Under the pieces are notes generated by a model. That model ran no database searches and was not told the DNA's origin. It saw nothing but the letters and a program-made list of their open reading frames with translations. Shown here piece by piece: positions 1 to 13,424 of a stretch of 64,000 nucleotides of DNA. The DNA comes from Glandiceps talaboti (lineage: Eukaryota > Hemichordata > Enteropneusta > Spengelidae): positions 6,379,040 to 6,443,039 of the forward strand of contig NC_135569.1 of NCBI RefSeq assembly GCF_964340395.1. The letters run 5' to 3'. A program made the translations under genes and the position numbers. The first letter of the stretch is position 1, and every line of letters starts with the position of its first letter.

Positions 1-2390
1 TTGTAAACACAAGTTACTATGATCTATTTGAACGGTTCCATTTCCAATATGAAATGAAGTAAAATGTTTGCCAGTGGAAATATACATCATCATACAAATT
101 GTTGTACATTTCATATATTGCCTGGCTCAGTTTGTCCTAGCGATTTTATCAAATGCTGTCACGTAGGCTGTGAAATGAATACCATGTAATGAAACACTAT
201 GATTAATTTCACAACTTCCGTGTTTAAATTAAGAGTAATCTGTAGCTGTCAATACTTCATACGCTAACACGGATATTATTACTACTTTGTAGCTTGTCAA
301 ACAAGTTATGATTGCAACATGGCTGGCGAATATTGATCATTGCGGATCAAACTTTTTTTTTTAATATCATAGCACAAACTGTACCGCAAATGTTAATAAT
401 TTTGTAGCTATATCATTGTATCAACAGATGTTATTACTTCATAATTAGGCAACCTTTTCATGTAGTTTATTAATTTTGATAAGCATAGTGAGTGACTAAC
501 ATAAAACAGCTGGAATCTAGGGTAAACAGTCTTTATGCAATTATATGTAAGTAATAAACAGCTGGGCTCCGATATGAGACTCCGAATCGATTTAATAGCC
601 TAGTAAACCATGAAACGATGTCGGGAGAGTAGTAATATTCTTATAATGTCGTCTGGTAATTTTGCTCTCATTTTGACCGCTCGTAGACATTATTTTAGTC
701 GTTACAGAATTTATGTATCTAATGGGTGTATATACCACTTTAGTGTGTTATTTATTGATCGTCTAGTAAGACCATAGACAAAAGGAAAATCACTGTACAT
801 ACGACTATCGTTTGGCCTTGGAAGACGCTGCTTAGCAGCGATAGTAAAAATACTGAGGAGGTTAAACTTTTATTGTAATTTGACTTCAATGGTAATTCTT
901 CATGTTATCCTTACTGCACGGTGCATGTGTTTATGAAAGAGGTGCCCTAGTCCATAGGGGCGTGTGATATTTCTTAGATTGTTGTTTTCCTGGTCTACAG
1001 ACTTACTAAATATAACAACCTTTTGACGATATATTCCTACCTGTAAGGAAATATTTCTACTAGTATAGAGATTGATACATTTGTAGCAGCAGGATTCGTA
1101 CGATATTTTCCTAAGAAAACGGCAATCCAGGGCAGCAATCTAAGCAATAATACGTGTCCCTGTGCCCTAGTCATATCACTTTGGTAGAATATATTTACAA
1201 GAACTATTTTTTTTGGTGTTATATGGAATTGCATATACAAATGTAAAACCTTCTACGACTATGGCGACTGTGTACGGTACGCTGCTATACAAGCAACGAT
1301 GACAATAACCTGCTGGAACTCATGCAGATTAGGGATTTTAAATTTAGAAATTCCAGGCTACGACGACAATAAACAACTTGACGTAGTTTAAATTTGTTCT
1401 CTAATTGTTTGGTACGGCTTTATGCTATATACTAATGATGCAATGTTATGTGAAAGAGGTACCCAGTCATAATCGCCTTGGTGGAATAGTCTTTCATTAT
1501 AGAAAACTGAATTTGTGTCTGTGTATGGAATTTCTTGTAAAGACTGCAGCTGGCAGACAGATTGAAAAAAAGGGAGGACAGAAGAATAAAACAAAACACA
1601 ACCCCAGTAATCTCTAATACTGACTATTCAACATGGCCACATGAAGGACACACCTAGGGGATTTGCACAAATCCTCAACAAAATGAACACTCGGAGACGA
1701 GAATTTATTCAATGGCAAACAAACACACACAGATGAAAGCATTATGCACATATACACAAGTAATATTTTTTATTTATTTATTTGACTTCGGAAAAATAAT
1801 TGATCAAACGCCTGTCTTGAGCCACAATCACAATAAGACAGTAGTCATGGTAATATATTATTTTTAAAAAATGATACATTTTTGTTATGATTGTGGTTGA
1901 AATCCAGCAAATTAATTTTTAGAAATAAAAAGGTTGCTCAAAATATAATCCTGTTTGAAAAAGACTCGGTTCTTCGACTGTTCATATAAAGGTAAACAAG
2001 GATAGATGTACTGAAATAAAGATTAACGTAATCATAGCTGCGAGCGTTCGTTAAAAATTTGTTATTCACTCACACTGTGAATTGTATAGCCACGACTTAC
2101 ACATATACACACAACCAAGACACTCTTTTGTGGTCTATTCAGGTATTCCTTTTTCGATGCAGTTTTTTTCCCGCTTGAGAGTACGATTAGTTGCTTTCTC
2201 AAAGAGACAAGCCTGGAAGAGACAGACTCTATGTGCTTTGATATACACACATGGATGGAAATGTTACAGATAGTATGGTTCATAAAATTATTAAAGTCAT
2301 GTTTTGAATAAATATTCTTTAATCAGGTGGAGGTAACATAGGCGTGAGCATACTGCTTTGTGATTCTATTCCTGCACTTGTAGCACGCAG
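1..2390. other. no supported gene
   Basis: AT-rich sequence in which the longest open frames are about 70 codons and overlap on both strands. I see no splice-site-bounded coding segment, RNA gene or long repeat. Confidence 0.5.
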
Positions 2391-2448
2391 ATACATACAT
2401 ACATACATACATACATACATACATACATACATACATACATACATACAT

Positions 2449-2482
<34 letters not shown>
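2391..2482. repeat. (CATA)n microsatellite with (CA)n tail
   Basis: About 75 bp of perfect CATA repeats run into a short CA run. A 99-codon reading frame across it is an artefact of the repeat. Confidence 0.95.
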
Positions 2483-3972
2483 GCGAGCGCTACAATTTGT
2501 TAAAAGACGTATTCATGACAATGTTAAGACTCGCTGATTTATCGAGCAGCGTATATTTTAGTAATTTGTACACACCGGTGACAACTGAGTGGTGCATATT
2601 CAATAGAAAAAAAGGTCTTTACAACCTTCAGTTTATCTACTGAACCAACATTGATCCATCACAGTGGTGTACACTGTTTTATCAAGTTAGTACAAAGGTA
2701 GGAAAAATAAACCCTCAAAAGAAAACCAATGATTTTTTAAAAGGAAAATGAAACACGCAAGTTGTGCCTCGTTATTCCTAGACTAAGAGACATGGTACAA
2801 TTTACGTAATGTACCGGCGAAGGTTTTAACATATCAAACGCTCCAATGCATAAGATAAATGGAAATGAAACCACTCATGGTGGTGACACCGTGGTGATGA
2901 ATGAGCCAACTAATGAGATATCTTTCGTTAAGACATTTCTCACGTTGTGATGTTTCGTTACCTAACTATGAGTGGCAGCTGGAGAGTAGAGTCGTCAGAA
3001 AAAAAAAGAATTCAAGCTAATTAGTAAAAAAAACGTTGTGGAGTTTGAATTACTATAATGGTAGCTGTGATGTTTCCATGGTAATACTCAACCACAGTTC
3101 CTATATAGAGGAAGTGTGACTCAACGTATGACTTTACCATTAAGTTAACACAAATGTACGATTGTCCGTTCTGGTGATTTCAGTGTGTACGCACTGAATT
3201 CACGATATCCAATGTCATATCAAAAAAATGTTTCCGTTATCATGACTTCAGAAAATAGGGTAGGTAGGTCGGAATTTTATTTTATTTTTTTAAGGAAATA
3301 TTCTTTCGAGAAATTGCTTTGCTCCAAAGACAAAAGCACCATACTCATTGGTCACAGTAGCTAATTTACATATAACTGCCCTCATTTAATTAAAGTCATA
3401 CATGTAGTAGACGATCACAACGATGTTAATTAAACTTATAGAAAACAAATGAGGATCGGCAGCTTAAACTAGGGTGGGTTGGGTTGCTGGAAACATTGTT
3501 TTTTTATTTGGCATACATATCGTTTTTTGTATACTATCTACGAAAGTCTGAAATGTCCATTTCAAAAAAAAAAAAAAAAAAAAAAATGTTTATCGGCAAA
3601 TTTCTGTATCCGTCATTCCCAAGTTAGAACATATTTTCTGACGAAACGAACAAATTGCGTGCAAGAAGCCGATGGCTTACCGACCCTTGTGCAACCATGC
3701 ACATGAAACGAAACACATGTAATGAGATTAAGTCATTCACCCCGACCCAAGCTCTAGTAATTAGTACATCGACATTCACTATAAGGGAATACATTTTGGG
3801 GAAATGGAAGATATTTTTGGAAATATGTTATATTTGGAAAATATTTGGAATTTATCAAAAGAAAAATTTGAAGTATAAATTTCGCCAGCCAATCTGCAAA
3901 TGTATACATATACGAATACGTATCAACAAAGACGGGGGAAATATAGATACATCTATTACATACATATGCGCA
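2483..3972. other. non-genic stretch with dispersed repeat
   Basis: No gene is supported. It contains a 23-A run at 3564-3586 and, near 3240-3290, a copy of a dispersed repeat marked by AAAATAGGGTAGGTAGGT. The same motif recurs inverted near 45.26 kb and 61.93 kb. Confidence 0.5.
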
Positions 3973-4036
3973 TACATACATACATACATACATACATACA
4001 TACATACATACATACATACATACATACATACATACA
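3973..4036. repeat. (CATA)n microsatellite
   Basis: Sixteen uninterrupted CATA units. The frames open across it on both strands are low-complexity artefacts. Confidence 0.95.
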
Positions 4037-4426
4037 GGTGCAAAACGAGAGCAAAATCGTCACACGACTAGATTCTAGGCTAAGTTGTCAAATTTTCATG
4101 TACTTGAATTAGATTGCTACTTCTCACATTTCTCTACCCGCCAGTCATTCTTGTGAAACTGACGAACTAGAAATTGACACGCACATAATTGTACACAGGG
4201 AGATTTTCCATTTCACACGTAGTTTGGCCACGCGTATATGAGTGTTTGATAGTTTTCATTCCGTCGTAAAACACAGAAATCCATTTCACCCACGGCATTA
4301 TACAGTTGTGGTAAATGTACTGTATGCTTATTAAATCCAAGTGTGTAAGGTGACGAGGTGTAATTTTTATTGGCACGGTCATTCATTTCTCTCGTATAAA
4401 CACATTCTCCAGTAACGACGAACGGG

Positions 4427-4606
4427 GTTATGTAAATGAGTGACGAGGTTATGTAAATGAATTACGAGGCTTTGTGATGATGAATTAGGCTGTGTTGTGG
4501 AAGAAATAACATGTTTGAGAGAATGCTATGTAAATGAGTTACGAGGTTATGCAAATGAGTTACACGGTTATGTAAATGATTACGTGGTTATGCAAACGAG
4601 CTTCGA
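4427..4606. repeat. diverged ~21-bp repeats with octamer-like cores
   Basis: Imperfect copies of GAGGTTATGTAAATGAGTTAC lie in two clusters, 4427-4475 and 4527-4606. One copy contains a perfect POU octamer, ATGCAAAT, at 4549-4556. Others read ATGTAAAT or ATGCAAAC. Regulatory function is inference only. Confidence 0.6.
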
Positions 4607-5107
4607 ATAGATTGACGAGTTTTAATAAGAATCTAAATTCGGAATTTCATCACTACGTGATACTTAAAAATTGTAACACTTAAGGTGAGATTGATTTAAA
4701 CGGAAACTATAATAAAATTTGAAGCCGTGCCACTTACTTTCAATACGTTACAAGATAAACAAATCAAATGAATGTATAAACGGGTAAATTCGCCGCTATC
4801 CATTTGTAAATTAAATAAAACATTGCCTCTTAAACTGTAGCATTTAGACGTTTACGACGCTAATATGAATATTATAGTTGAAAAAAGTTCAATCGCATGT
4901 CACCGTTGTTTGTTACATTCGATTTATTTTTTGTTCGAATCCGGATTCGATCAACATCCTACAAATTCAAAATTTGTTGACAAACTAGTAATCAGTTGTT
5001 TACATACTGACATCAAGCCTGTGTATATAGCACAACCAAGAAGTTAATATTACAGAAGGGTTGCACTTTCAAACGAAGTATTGGTGTAGATTTCTATCAA
5101 ACAAAAT
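4607..5107. other. no supported gene
   Basis: AT-rich sequence without a convincing coding frame or repeat. Confidence 0.45.
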
Positions 5108-5161
5108 TAACAACAACAACAACAACAACAACAACACCACCACCAACAACAACAACAACAA
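5108..5161. repeat. (CAA)n microsatellite
   Basis: Trinucleotide CAA repeats with an interrupting CACCACCACC block. Nothing around it looks like an exon, so it is not treated as coding polyglutamine. Confidence 0.9.
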
Positions 5162-6691
<1,530 letters not shown>

Positions 6692-6990
6692 TCTGCTATC
6701 TGCTGACGTGGACGAAAGCTATAAAGACTAATTTTAATAATGGAAAGCCAGAAATTGGAAAATTCTACATGAATTATTGAGTGAGATCTTAGGGTAATAT
6801 AAAGCTACGGGAGTTGTGTAAACAAAACATGACCATATAGTTACGAATTGAACCCGTCACTTATTGCAATCTATTCACACGAGGAAACCGACTGTACTTT
6901 ACGCGACATTTTAACCCTAGGGAAATTACACAGTGTAATTTATCACAGGTGTACTATAAGGCAATCTTATCATGGTACAGATAAAGGAGA

Positions 6991-7164
<174 letters not shown>

Positions 7165-7227
7165 ACGGACAGAAAGACATAGACGACAGACAGGCAGAGA
7201 GACAGAGAGCTGCAGCGACATTCACAC

Positions 7228-7258
7228 ACATACATACATACATACATACATACATACA

Positions 7259-7288
<30 letters not shown>
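7228..7288. repeat. (CATA)n microsatellite
   Basis: Fifteen CATA units lie 64 bp downstream of the GA/G tract. Confidence 0.93.
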
Positions 7289-7290
<2 letters not shown>

Positions 7291-8040
7291 AATACATGTA
7301 TTCGACGTTGAAATTGTGGAGAAGCTTGTAACAAGTTGTTATTGAAATACAGTGTCTAGTCGAATTTTTATTATTATTTGCCAATCGATACAACCTGTCC
7401 TGATGAATGATGAAACCGCCAGGCTAGTAGCGATAGAACATGCCACCCTTGGGGATACTAATATAACTCGGTAGAATGTACTACGTTAGATTCCCTTTAA
7501 CAACTGAAATTACTCATAGCCTATCTTGTCTTCAGTCATCGTTGATCTTCCCGGCTTTCACTAGTCATGTGTCAATCCATAGGCTATTAGTAAAGGCTCT
7601 GCTATAACAGGGGGTGCCACTATCCATCTCCCTAGTCACCTCAATTTCCATTCACGTCTCTAATAATGCCCTAGAAAGACTCAAATGGATTTCAACTGTT
7701 TTTGCTGCAAATTCGCTTTGAATTCTGTTGGGATCACAGCGGAATCCCCACATCCATTTCCTTCACCGTATATTAAAGAAATTAAGTGTATCCTATTACA
7801 TGGAGAATTGAAACCACTTTGTCGGGGAAAAAACACTGTCATTTTAAAAGACTCATTCTGATTCCGAAAATCTCGAGATAATGGCATTAAAAGTATGTTT
7901 CATTTAGTTTCCTATTTGGTTTTGACATATGTGATGATCATGTGAAAACGAAGTGCCCTAACTTGGCCAAAATGATTACCTTAGCTGGGCAGCTCTTTTG
8001 ACGTAGCCAGATATGCTTGTGGTTACTTTGAATTAAGCAA
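7289..8040. other. no supported gene
   Basis: No coding segment or repeat that I can support. Confidence 0.4.
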
Positions 8041-8125
8041 CAAAACAAAACAAAACAAAACGAAACGAAACGAAACGAAACAAAATCAATCAAACAAACA
8101 AACAAACAAACAAACAAACAAACAA
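8041..8125. repeat. AAAAC / GAAAC / CAAA compound repeat
   Basis: Four tracts lie in series: CAAAA pentamers, CGAAA pentamers, a CAAT interruption and CAAA tetramers. The change of unit length within 85 bp suggests stepwise slippage from an A-rich seed. Confidence 0.9.
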
Positions 8126-8250
8126 CATAATATATGGTATGCCATAGGAAATCTTTGAAACAATGCTTAGCAGAGCAGTACAAGTGATAACTTGTAAACT
8201 TAGAGAGGTATCGACTTTTCGTTTTGTTGTACAGATAGACTCCATTATAG

Positions 8251-8282
8251 CACAGACAACTAACACGAGTTAGTTGTCTGTG
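8251..8282. repeat. perfect 14-bp hairpin, 4-nt loop
   Basis: CACAGACAACTAAC (8251-8264) is followed by loop ACGA and its exact complement (8269-8282). Partial matching continues outward (ATTATAG/ATTATAG). It could be a small foldback element or a cruciform. No oligo-T tract suggests a terminator role. Confidence 0.75.
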
Positions 8283-10780
8283 ATTATAGTAAACGCAAAC
8301 CTCTCTCTTGAGCCGATGAAACTAAGCATATTTTGAATTGCGAAACAATCATACACTTACACATCGAGAGACAACATGGATTCAGAAACCATCAGTTTAA
8401 GTGCCTCGAAAAAAATGAAACATGAGAGAGAAAAGGCCTCACATGTTTGGCAGGCGTAGGCATACTCTCTCTACTTAATATGCCAAATCACGTAAATCCT
8501 TCTTGCTTTAGGCATTGCACTCTGACCACACTTCGTTGCACAACATATACTCTTTTCCAATTTACATTATACGACTCCACGCCTTGCCCAGGGCTGTATA
8601 TCCATTGCTACTTGTCGATTTACTAGGGTATTTTTCGAGGGTATGGGATCTTTTGATTGAATGAAGGTCGAATGGTCGCGCTTGCTTTATCACGTGGATA
8701 TGTGTTTTGTTTTCTCTGGAGCGTCTGTGGGTTTTTTCTTTTTGCCTGACAATGTTTGAAAAACACTGTACACTGCTTTCGGACTGTTTTCTACACGTTA
8801 CACATACATTAGATGTAACATCATACAATCACAAAATCTTTTGTTCTTTTCATTTATCGTTATATTATAAAGTATTCAACATCCTTTTTTTTTAAATTCC
8901 AAATCTTAGGCTTGCCTCTTTTCATAAATCTGGCTATGGTGAGAATTTGTGTGCGAAACGAAATTTCGACCATTGCAAAACGATGGTTCATTGCAAGAAC
9001 CTCTACACTCAGTAAACAATGAATGGGGAACAAGTTTAATTTTGTTTTTCGGCAATCACGTTTATTACAAAATAAAGTGATGTGAAAATCATAGAATAAC
9101 TCTCCAGAGCAAAATGTTTACGAAAAATGTCTCTATTTCCTGCAGTGGCAAACTACTCGTGGGTTTAAGAGGTCCTTATTGGAGAAAGTTTATACATTAA
9201 GAACATGTGTCACTCAGCCTTTACTTCCAAGAGGACAAAACAGTGTTCTTCTCGATTTTCTTCATGGATTTGCTCACCATATATGTTCTATAATGGGGTC
9301 AAAGGTCACCAATACTGCGCACTGATTTGAAGGTGTAATCCTGATTGATGGGAGCAAAGAGTCCTACTAATGATAGAAAACATGTAAAAAATAGTACGGC
9401 CAAATCAAGATTGTCAGTTCTTTTTAAAAAGGGGGATTTGCTTGTGTATAATCAAGTCTAGTCAAGCGTTTGAACTACAGCTAAAATATAATGATTATGA
9501 TCTTGAATTTCATGATGAAATCCAGTGTTGTGAATACTAATGGAAATATTAAAAGTGCATTACTTATACGGTCATCGCAATAATCCTGTTGCTGTTTGGC
9601 GAACCAGCAGAGGGAATGATTGTGTAGTGGCGCTACACAAGATGAAATGTGTTAGTGTCAGTACGTTTAATATCGAATCAGAAGATACTTTGTTCAAAAA
9701 AATACCCTTTTTTAACGTGAGATGTAGTCCAACTGTTAGAATCTCGGATAAGTCTGATAACTGCAACCACAGCATGCATAAGTCACATTGCGCCAAAAGC
9801 GTCATCCTCGGTTTTTGTTCGCCAATCTTCTGAGCTCAGATGCCGGGATCTTGTTACTAGATATCATGTATAATACTATTAATAATATGTCTAACTTCTC
9901 CTAGTTTTCGGGAATGGCAATTATTTATATTTTAATTAATAATATATTATTCACTTTAATTTACAATGTAGTGATGTAGTGTAGACTTCTGTAGCTAGCT
10001 GTGATCTCGAGAAGACGTGCTACCAGTAGAAATCAGTGCGACCTCCCGAAATCTGTAGAAACAAGTGCGAGGCCATAATAAGCTAGAGGGTATCCCTTGA
10101 CTTTTGATCTGAAGATCTCCTTGGCCAAGCAAACGGATATAGCCTCTAGACAACTAAGCCGTGAAGACTCTAACTAAGTCGAGCTCAAACTGGCGAAGAA
10201 CGGTGTGTGAGGTTGTGAAGACACAGTAGAAACTTGTTTAGGTAGAAAGCTCTGTGAAGGCGTAGAAACGCTATCTGGGGTCGTGATTTCATCTTCTCAA
10301 TTACTGTGAAGTAAAACGACAGAGCTGATAGCAACGACGCCGATCAGGCCGAATACTAAGGTTAACATGCGATTGAACAATTTCACATACATTGTACATC
10401 ACTTGTTGAAAAGTGTCACATCTGTCAATTTCAAAGTTGATAGTCGAGTAATTTACAGTGAAATACACACGTAGTTATTAGCAGCAAGCAGACGTTAAAT
10501 CACATCGGTCAACGGAGAAATAATCGACAGAGTATCATTTGAAGACACTGTCACTCCAACCGTTAGGGTATTATATTCCAGTCGTGTCATTTATTTTGAT
10601 CTTTGAAGTGGATTCCATCTACCCCGTCTGTCTGTCCATAGACCTGGTGAAGAGTCTATGGTGTGTCTGTATGTCTGTTCACCACTATTTCTCTCCCTCT
10701 CTCGCACTGCCCCCCCCCCCTCCATGTTATACACACCGACACCCATATACACTAAATGTGCTAAATAGCCAACTAGAACA
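8283..10780. other. non-genic stretch with one dispersed repeat
   Basis: No gene supported. A dispersed repeat copy lies at about 9080-9152 (ATCATAGAATAACTCTCCAG then a GCAGTGGC end), related to copies near 22.14 kb and 54.20 kb. The 10.0-10.3 kb part is locally more GC-rich and might be a UTR exon, but nothing proves it. Confidence 0.45.
9296..9308 (+). promoter_or_regulatory. DR1 nuclear-receptor-type motif
   Basis: GGGTCAAAGGTCA is two half-sites spaced by one base, the consensus bound by RXR/HNF4/PPAR-type receptors. Only the match is seen; there is no nearby gene to assign it to. Confidence 0.35.
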
Positions 10781-10781
10781 C

Positions 10782-10812
10782 GGACACACACACATATATA
10801 TACACACACACA

Positions 10813-10890
<78 letters not shown>
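10782..10890. repeat. (CA)n/(TA)n then (CT)n tract
   Basis: A short CA/TA block leads into about 76 bp of perfect CT repeats. Confidence 0.93.
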
Positions 10891-10893
<3 letters not shown>

Positions 10894-11332
10894 ACTATGT
10901 CTACATATATCAGCGATACGATTCATTCGTTAGCAATCACTTAGGCCAATGGGTTTTGTATAAATAGACTTCTAGGTTTTAGTGCAATTAATCAATGCAT
11001 GCAATGATGCTGAAGTCGCAATTGTCATTCCATGTCTTATCAAAACCTATCAGCATAGGTGTAGGAGTGGTACAATGTCGCCGATAGTTCGTCTATTAAT
11101 GTTCTTCGTCGATGTACGGACGTAAATGCACTCTCGATTTGACATATGTACGTATTGATTTAAAGACACTTGTTTAAAGCCTCTGTTGTCATGGAAACGA
11201 ATTGATATTCCCAACAGGAGTGACGTACTTAACGTTACTGCAGTGAGATTCTGCTGCAAAAGATGGAATTTGTACTTAGTCGAGCAATTTCTTTTCCACT
11301 CCATCTTGTTTCGTTGTACGAGTGATTAATTG
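10891..11332. other. no supported gene
   Basis: No coding segment or repeat that I can support. Confidence 0.4.
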
Positions 11333-11363
11333 CACTCACTCACTCACTCACTCACTCACTCAC

Positions 11364-11421
<58 letters not shown>
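11333..11421. repeat. (CACT)n then (CT)n
   Basis: CACT tetramers give way to CT dinucleotides without a break, a transition typical of slippage evolution. Confidence 0.93.
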
Positions 11422-11423
<2 letters not shown>

Positions 11424-12011
11424 GATCATACCCACGTTAGCGAAATATAGCTCATTGAAGAACTTCAACATACATATACAAAAATAAGCTTGCTTTACTC
11501 CCTTGACCCAAAAATCAATATTAATGATGTCATTAAGTACATCTGCTTTGCAAGAAGTAATTAACGGTTTTTACTGCTCCTCACCATCGTTATCTAGAAT
11601 CAAGAAATTAGTTGGATGCTGTTTAAAAATACTGTAAACGCATATGCATCAAACTTGTGGTGAGTTCCACTTCTGTAGACTTATACAAACCGGTCACGAT
11701 GCGCATGTTGCGATGAAGAATCACCCTTCAAACTAGCAATTTGTATAGCTATCCTGTCCACTATCTGTGTTAACAATGATGATCTCCGGTTGTTCCCAGG
11801 GGAGGATCACCGCCATATTGGCAATTTCACTCGTTTGTGGAATATTTACATGTATAGTCGCCAATTCGTCGCTGACAACATCAATCTAGTAGGAGAGGGT
11901 AAAGGTTACCAATATAATATCAAGGAAAGGTCACGTGATTTTCTGTGCTTTCAATACGCGTCTGTTTTTGCAAGGTATTTTTTCACAGTGAAGTGTTTGA
12001 GTCACTCTTGT

Positions 12012-12014
<3 letters not shown>
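11422..12014. other. no supported gene
   Basis: A frame open through this stretch into the following repeat is probably accidental. Confidence 0.4.
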
Positions 12015-12045
<31 letters not shown>

Positions 12046-12093
12046 TGTATGTATGTACGTACGTACGTACGTACGTACGTACGTACGTATGTA

Positions 12094-12141
<48 letters not shown>

Positions 12142-12300
12142 GGTGGGTGGGTGTGTGCGTGCGTGCATGCATGCGCATGCATGTACGTACGTACGTACGT
12201 ACGTACGTATGTATGTATGTATGTATGTATGTATGTATGTATGTATGTATGTATGTATGTATGTATGTATGTATGTATGTATGCATGCATGCATGCATGT
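12015..12300. repeat. compound GTAT/GTAC/GT/GCAT alternating purine-pyrimidine tract
   Basis: In order: GTAT, GTAC, GTAT, GT, GTAT, a GGGT interruption, GTGC/GCAT, GTAC, GTAT and GCAT units. Apart from the GGGTGGGTGGG break near 12142, purine and pyrimidine alternate throughout, which is Z-DNA-prone. The GTAC and GCAT blocks are self-complementary. Confidence 0.92.
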
Positions 12301-13331
12301 AGAAAGAAATGCATAAAGAACTAATGAGACAGTCCGAATAAATAGATGTAATCCGACGTTTCGAATAAAAATTCTTTTTCAAGGTATTCAAAGCTAAGGC
12401 AAGACATATTAGGTAAACACCTGAATATATCTGAATGTTATAATCATCAGACGTCTTTACCACAAAATTTTATACAAACTAATTCTCATTTTTGACAACT
12501 TTGCAACAGTGCGAATAACTTGTCAGGCAACGAATGGACTTTACACTAGTAGCTACCTTTCAAACGTAAATTACAATTTAAGATACGCCGTCCTTTTAAT
12601 ATCCCCTTGTCACAGCTTGACAATGCCAATATGAAACGTTATGCATACACAGACATATTGTAGAGATTAGGTCGTGTACGTACGAGGAGAACAAATGTCT
12701 GTCCGGCGTCATGTCTGTTTAGAATATTAAGGGAACGTGAGCACGGCGCGCAGCTCCAGAGAATTAGAAACGGGAAATCAAGACAAGTTTATAATGAACG
12801 TCTTGAAGAAAAACGAGATTTCTAGCTCGAAGTCCCACAGCAGTTGATGTAATCACAATTCAAGAAACTCTGAATTTTACAAACTAAAGACGCCGGGAGT
12901 GACTACAATTTTGAACTGTGGCGTGTATGACGTCATGATAACATAGACATGAGTGATGTGTTACTGCTAATACTGGTTGTCACGCACAGGGGTACGTCTT
13001 ATTGCTTTAATAGATTGTTAGTTTCCTAAGGAAATATTACACGAATCCTCAGTGCTACTACTACAAATGTATCAATATACGCTCCGTACTAATATAAGAC
13101 AGAAAGCGTTCTTTCAATACATGTAAAGGTCGGGGAAATGCTTTCAAGTCAAAATGTTGTTTACAAGGAAAACAACAATCTAAGACATACTACGAGCCCC
13201 TATGGTGTCACGTGCTAACCTCGTGTCAGCAATGTGTCGGGAATGTTTTTCAAGGAAATTTAATGCGTCTGCAGTGCATGGAATGGAAAAAAACCGGAAC
13301 GTGTGGACAAAATGTATGCATTCTGTATGGA

Positions 13332-13336
<5 letters not shown>
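12301..13336. other. no supported gene
   Basis: No coding segment or repeat that I can support. Confidence 0.4.
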
Positions 13337-13364
<28 letters not shown>

Positions 13365-13424
13365 TGTGTGTCTGTCTGTCTGTCTGTCTGTGCATGTCTG
13401 TGTATGTGACAGACAGACAGACAT
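13337..13424. repeat. (GT)n and (TCTG)n with complementary (CAGA)n
   Basis: A GT tract is followed by TCTG units (about 13371-13390), then a spacer and CAGA units (about 13409-13423) that can pair back on them as a hairpin. Confidence 0.85.

Noticed and set aside
9540-9833. 97-codon plus-strand frame as a gene
   Set aside because: It is overlapped by an antisense frame of similar length and has no recognisable motif or splice context.
11790-12463. Frames of 100-170 codons rich in Tyr, Val, Cys, Met, His and Thr
   Set aside because: Translations of GTAT/GTAC repeats open in up to five frames.
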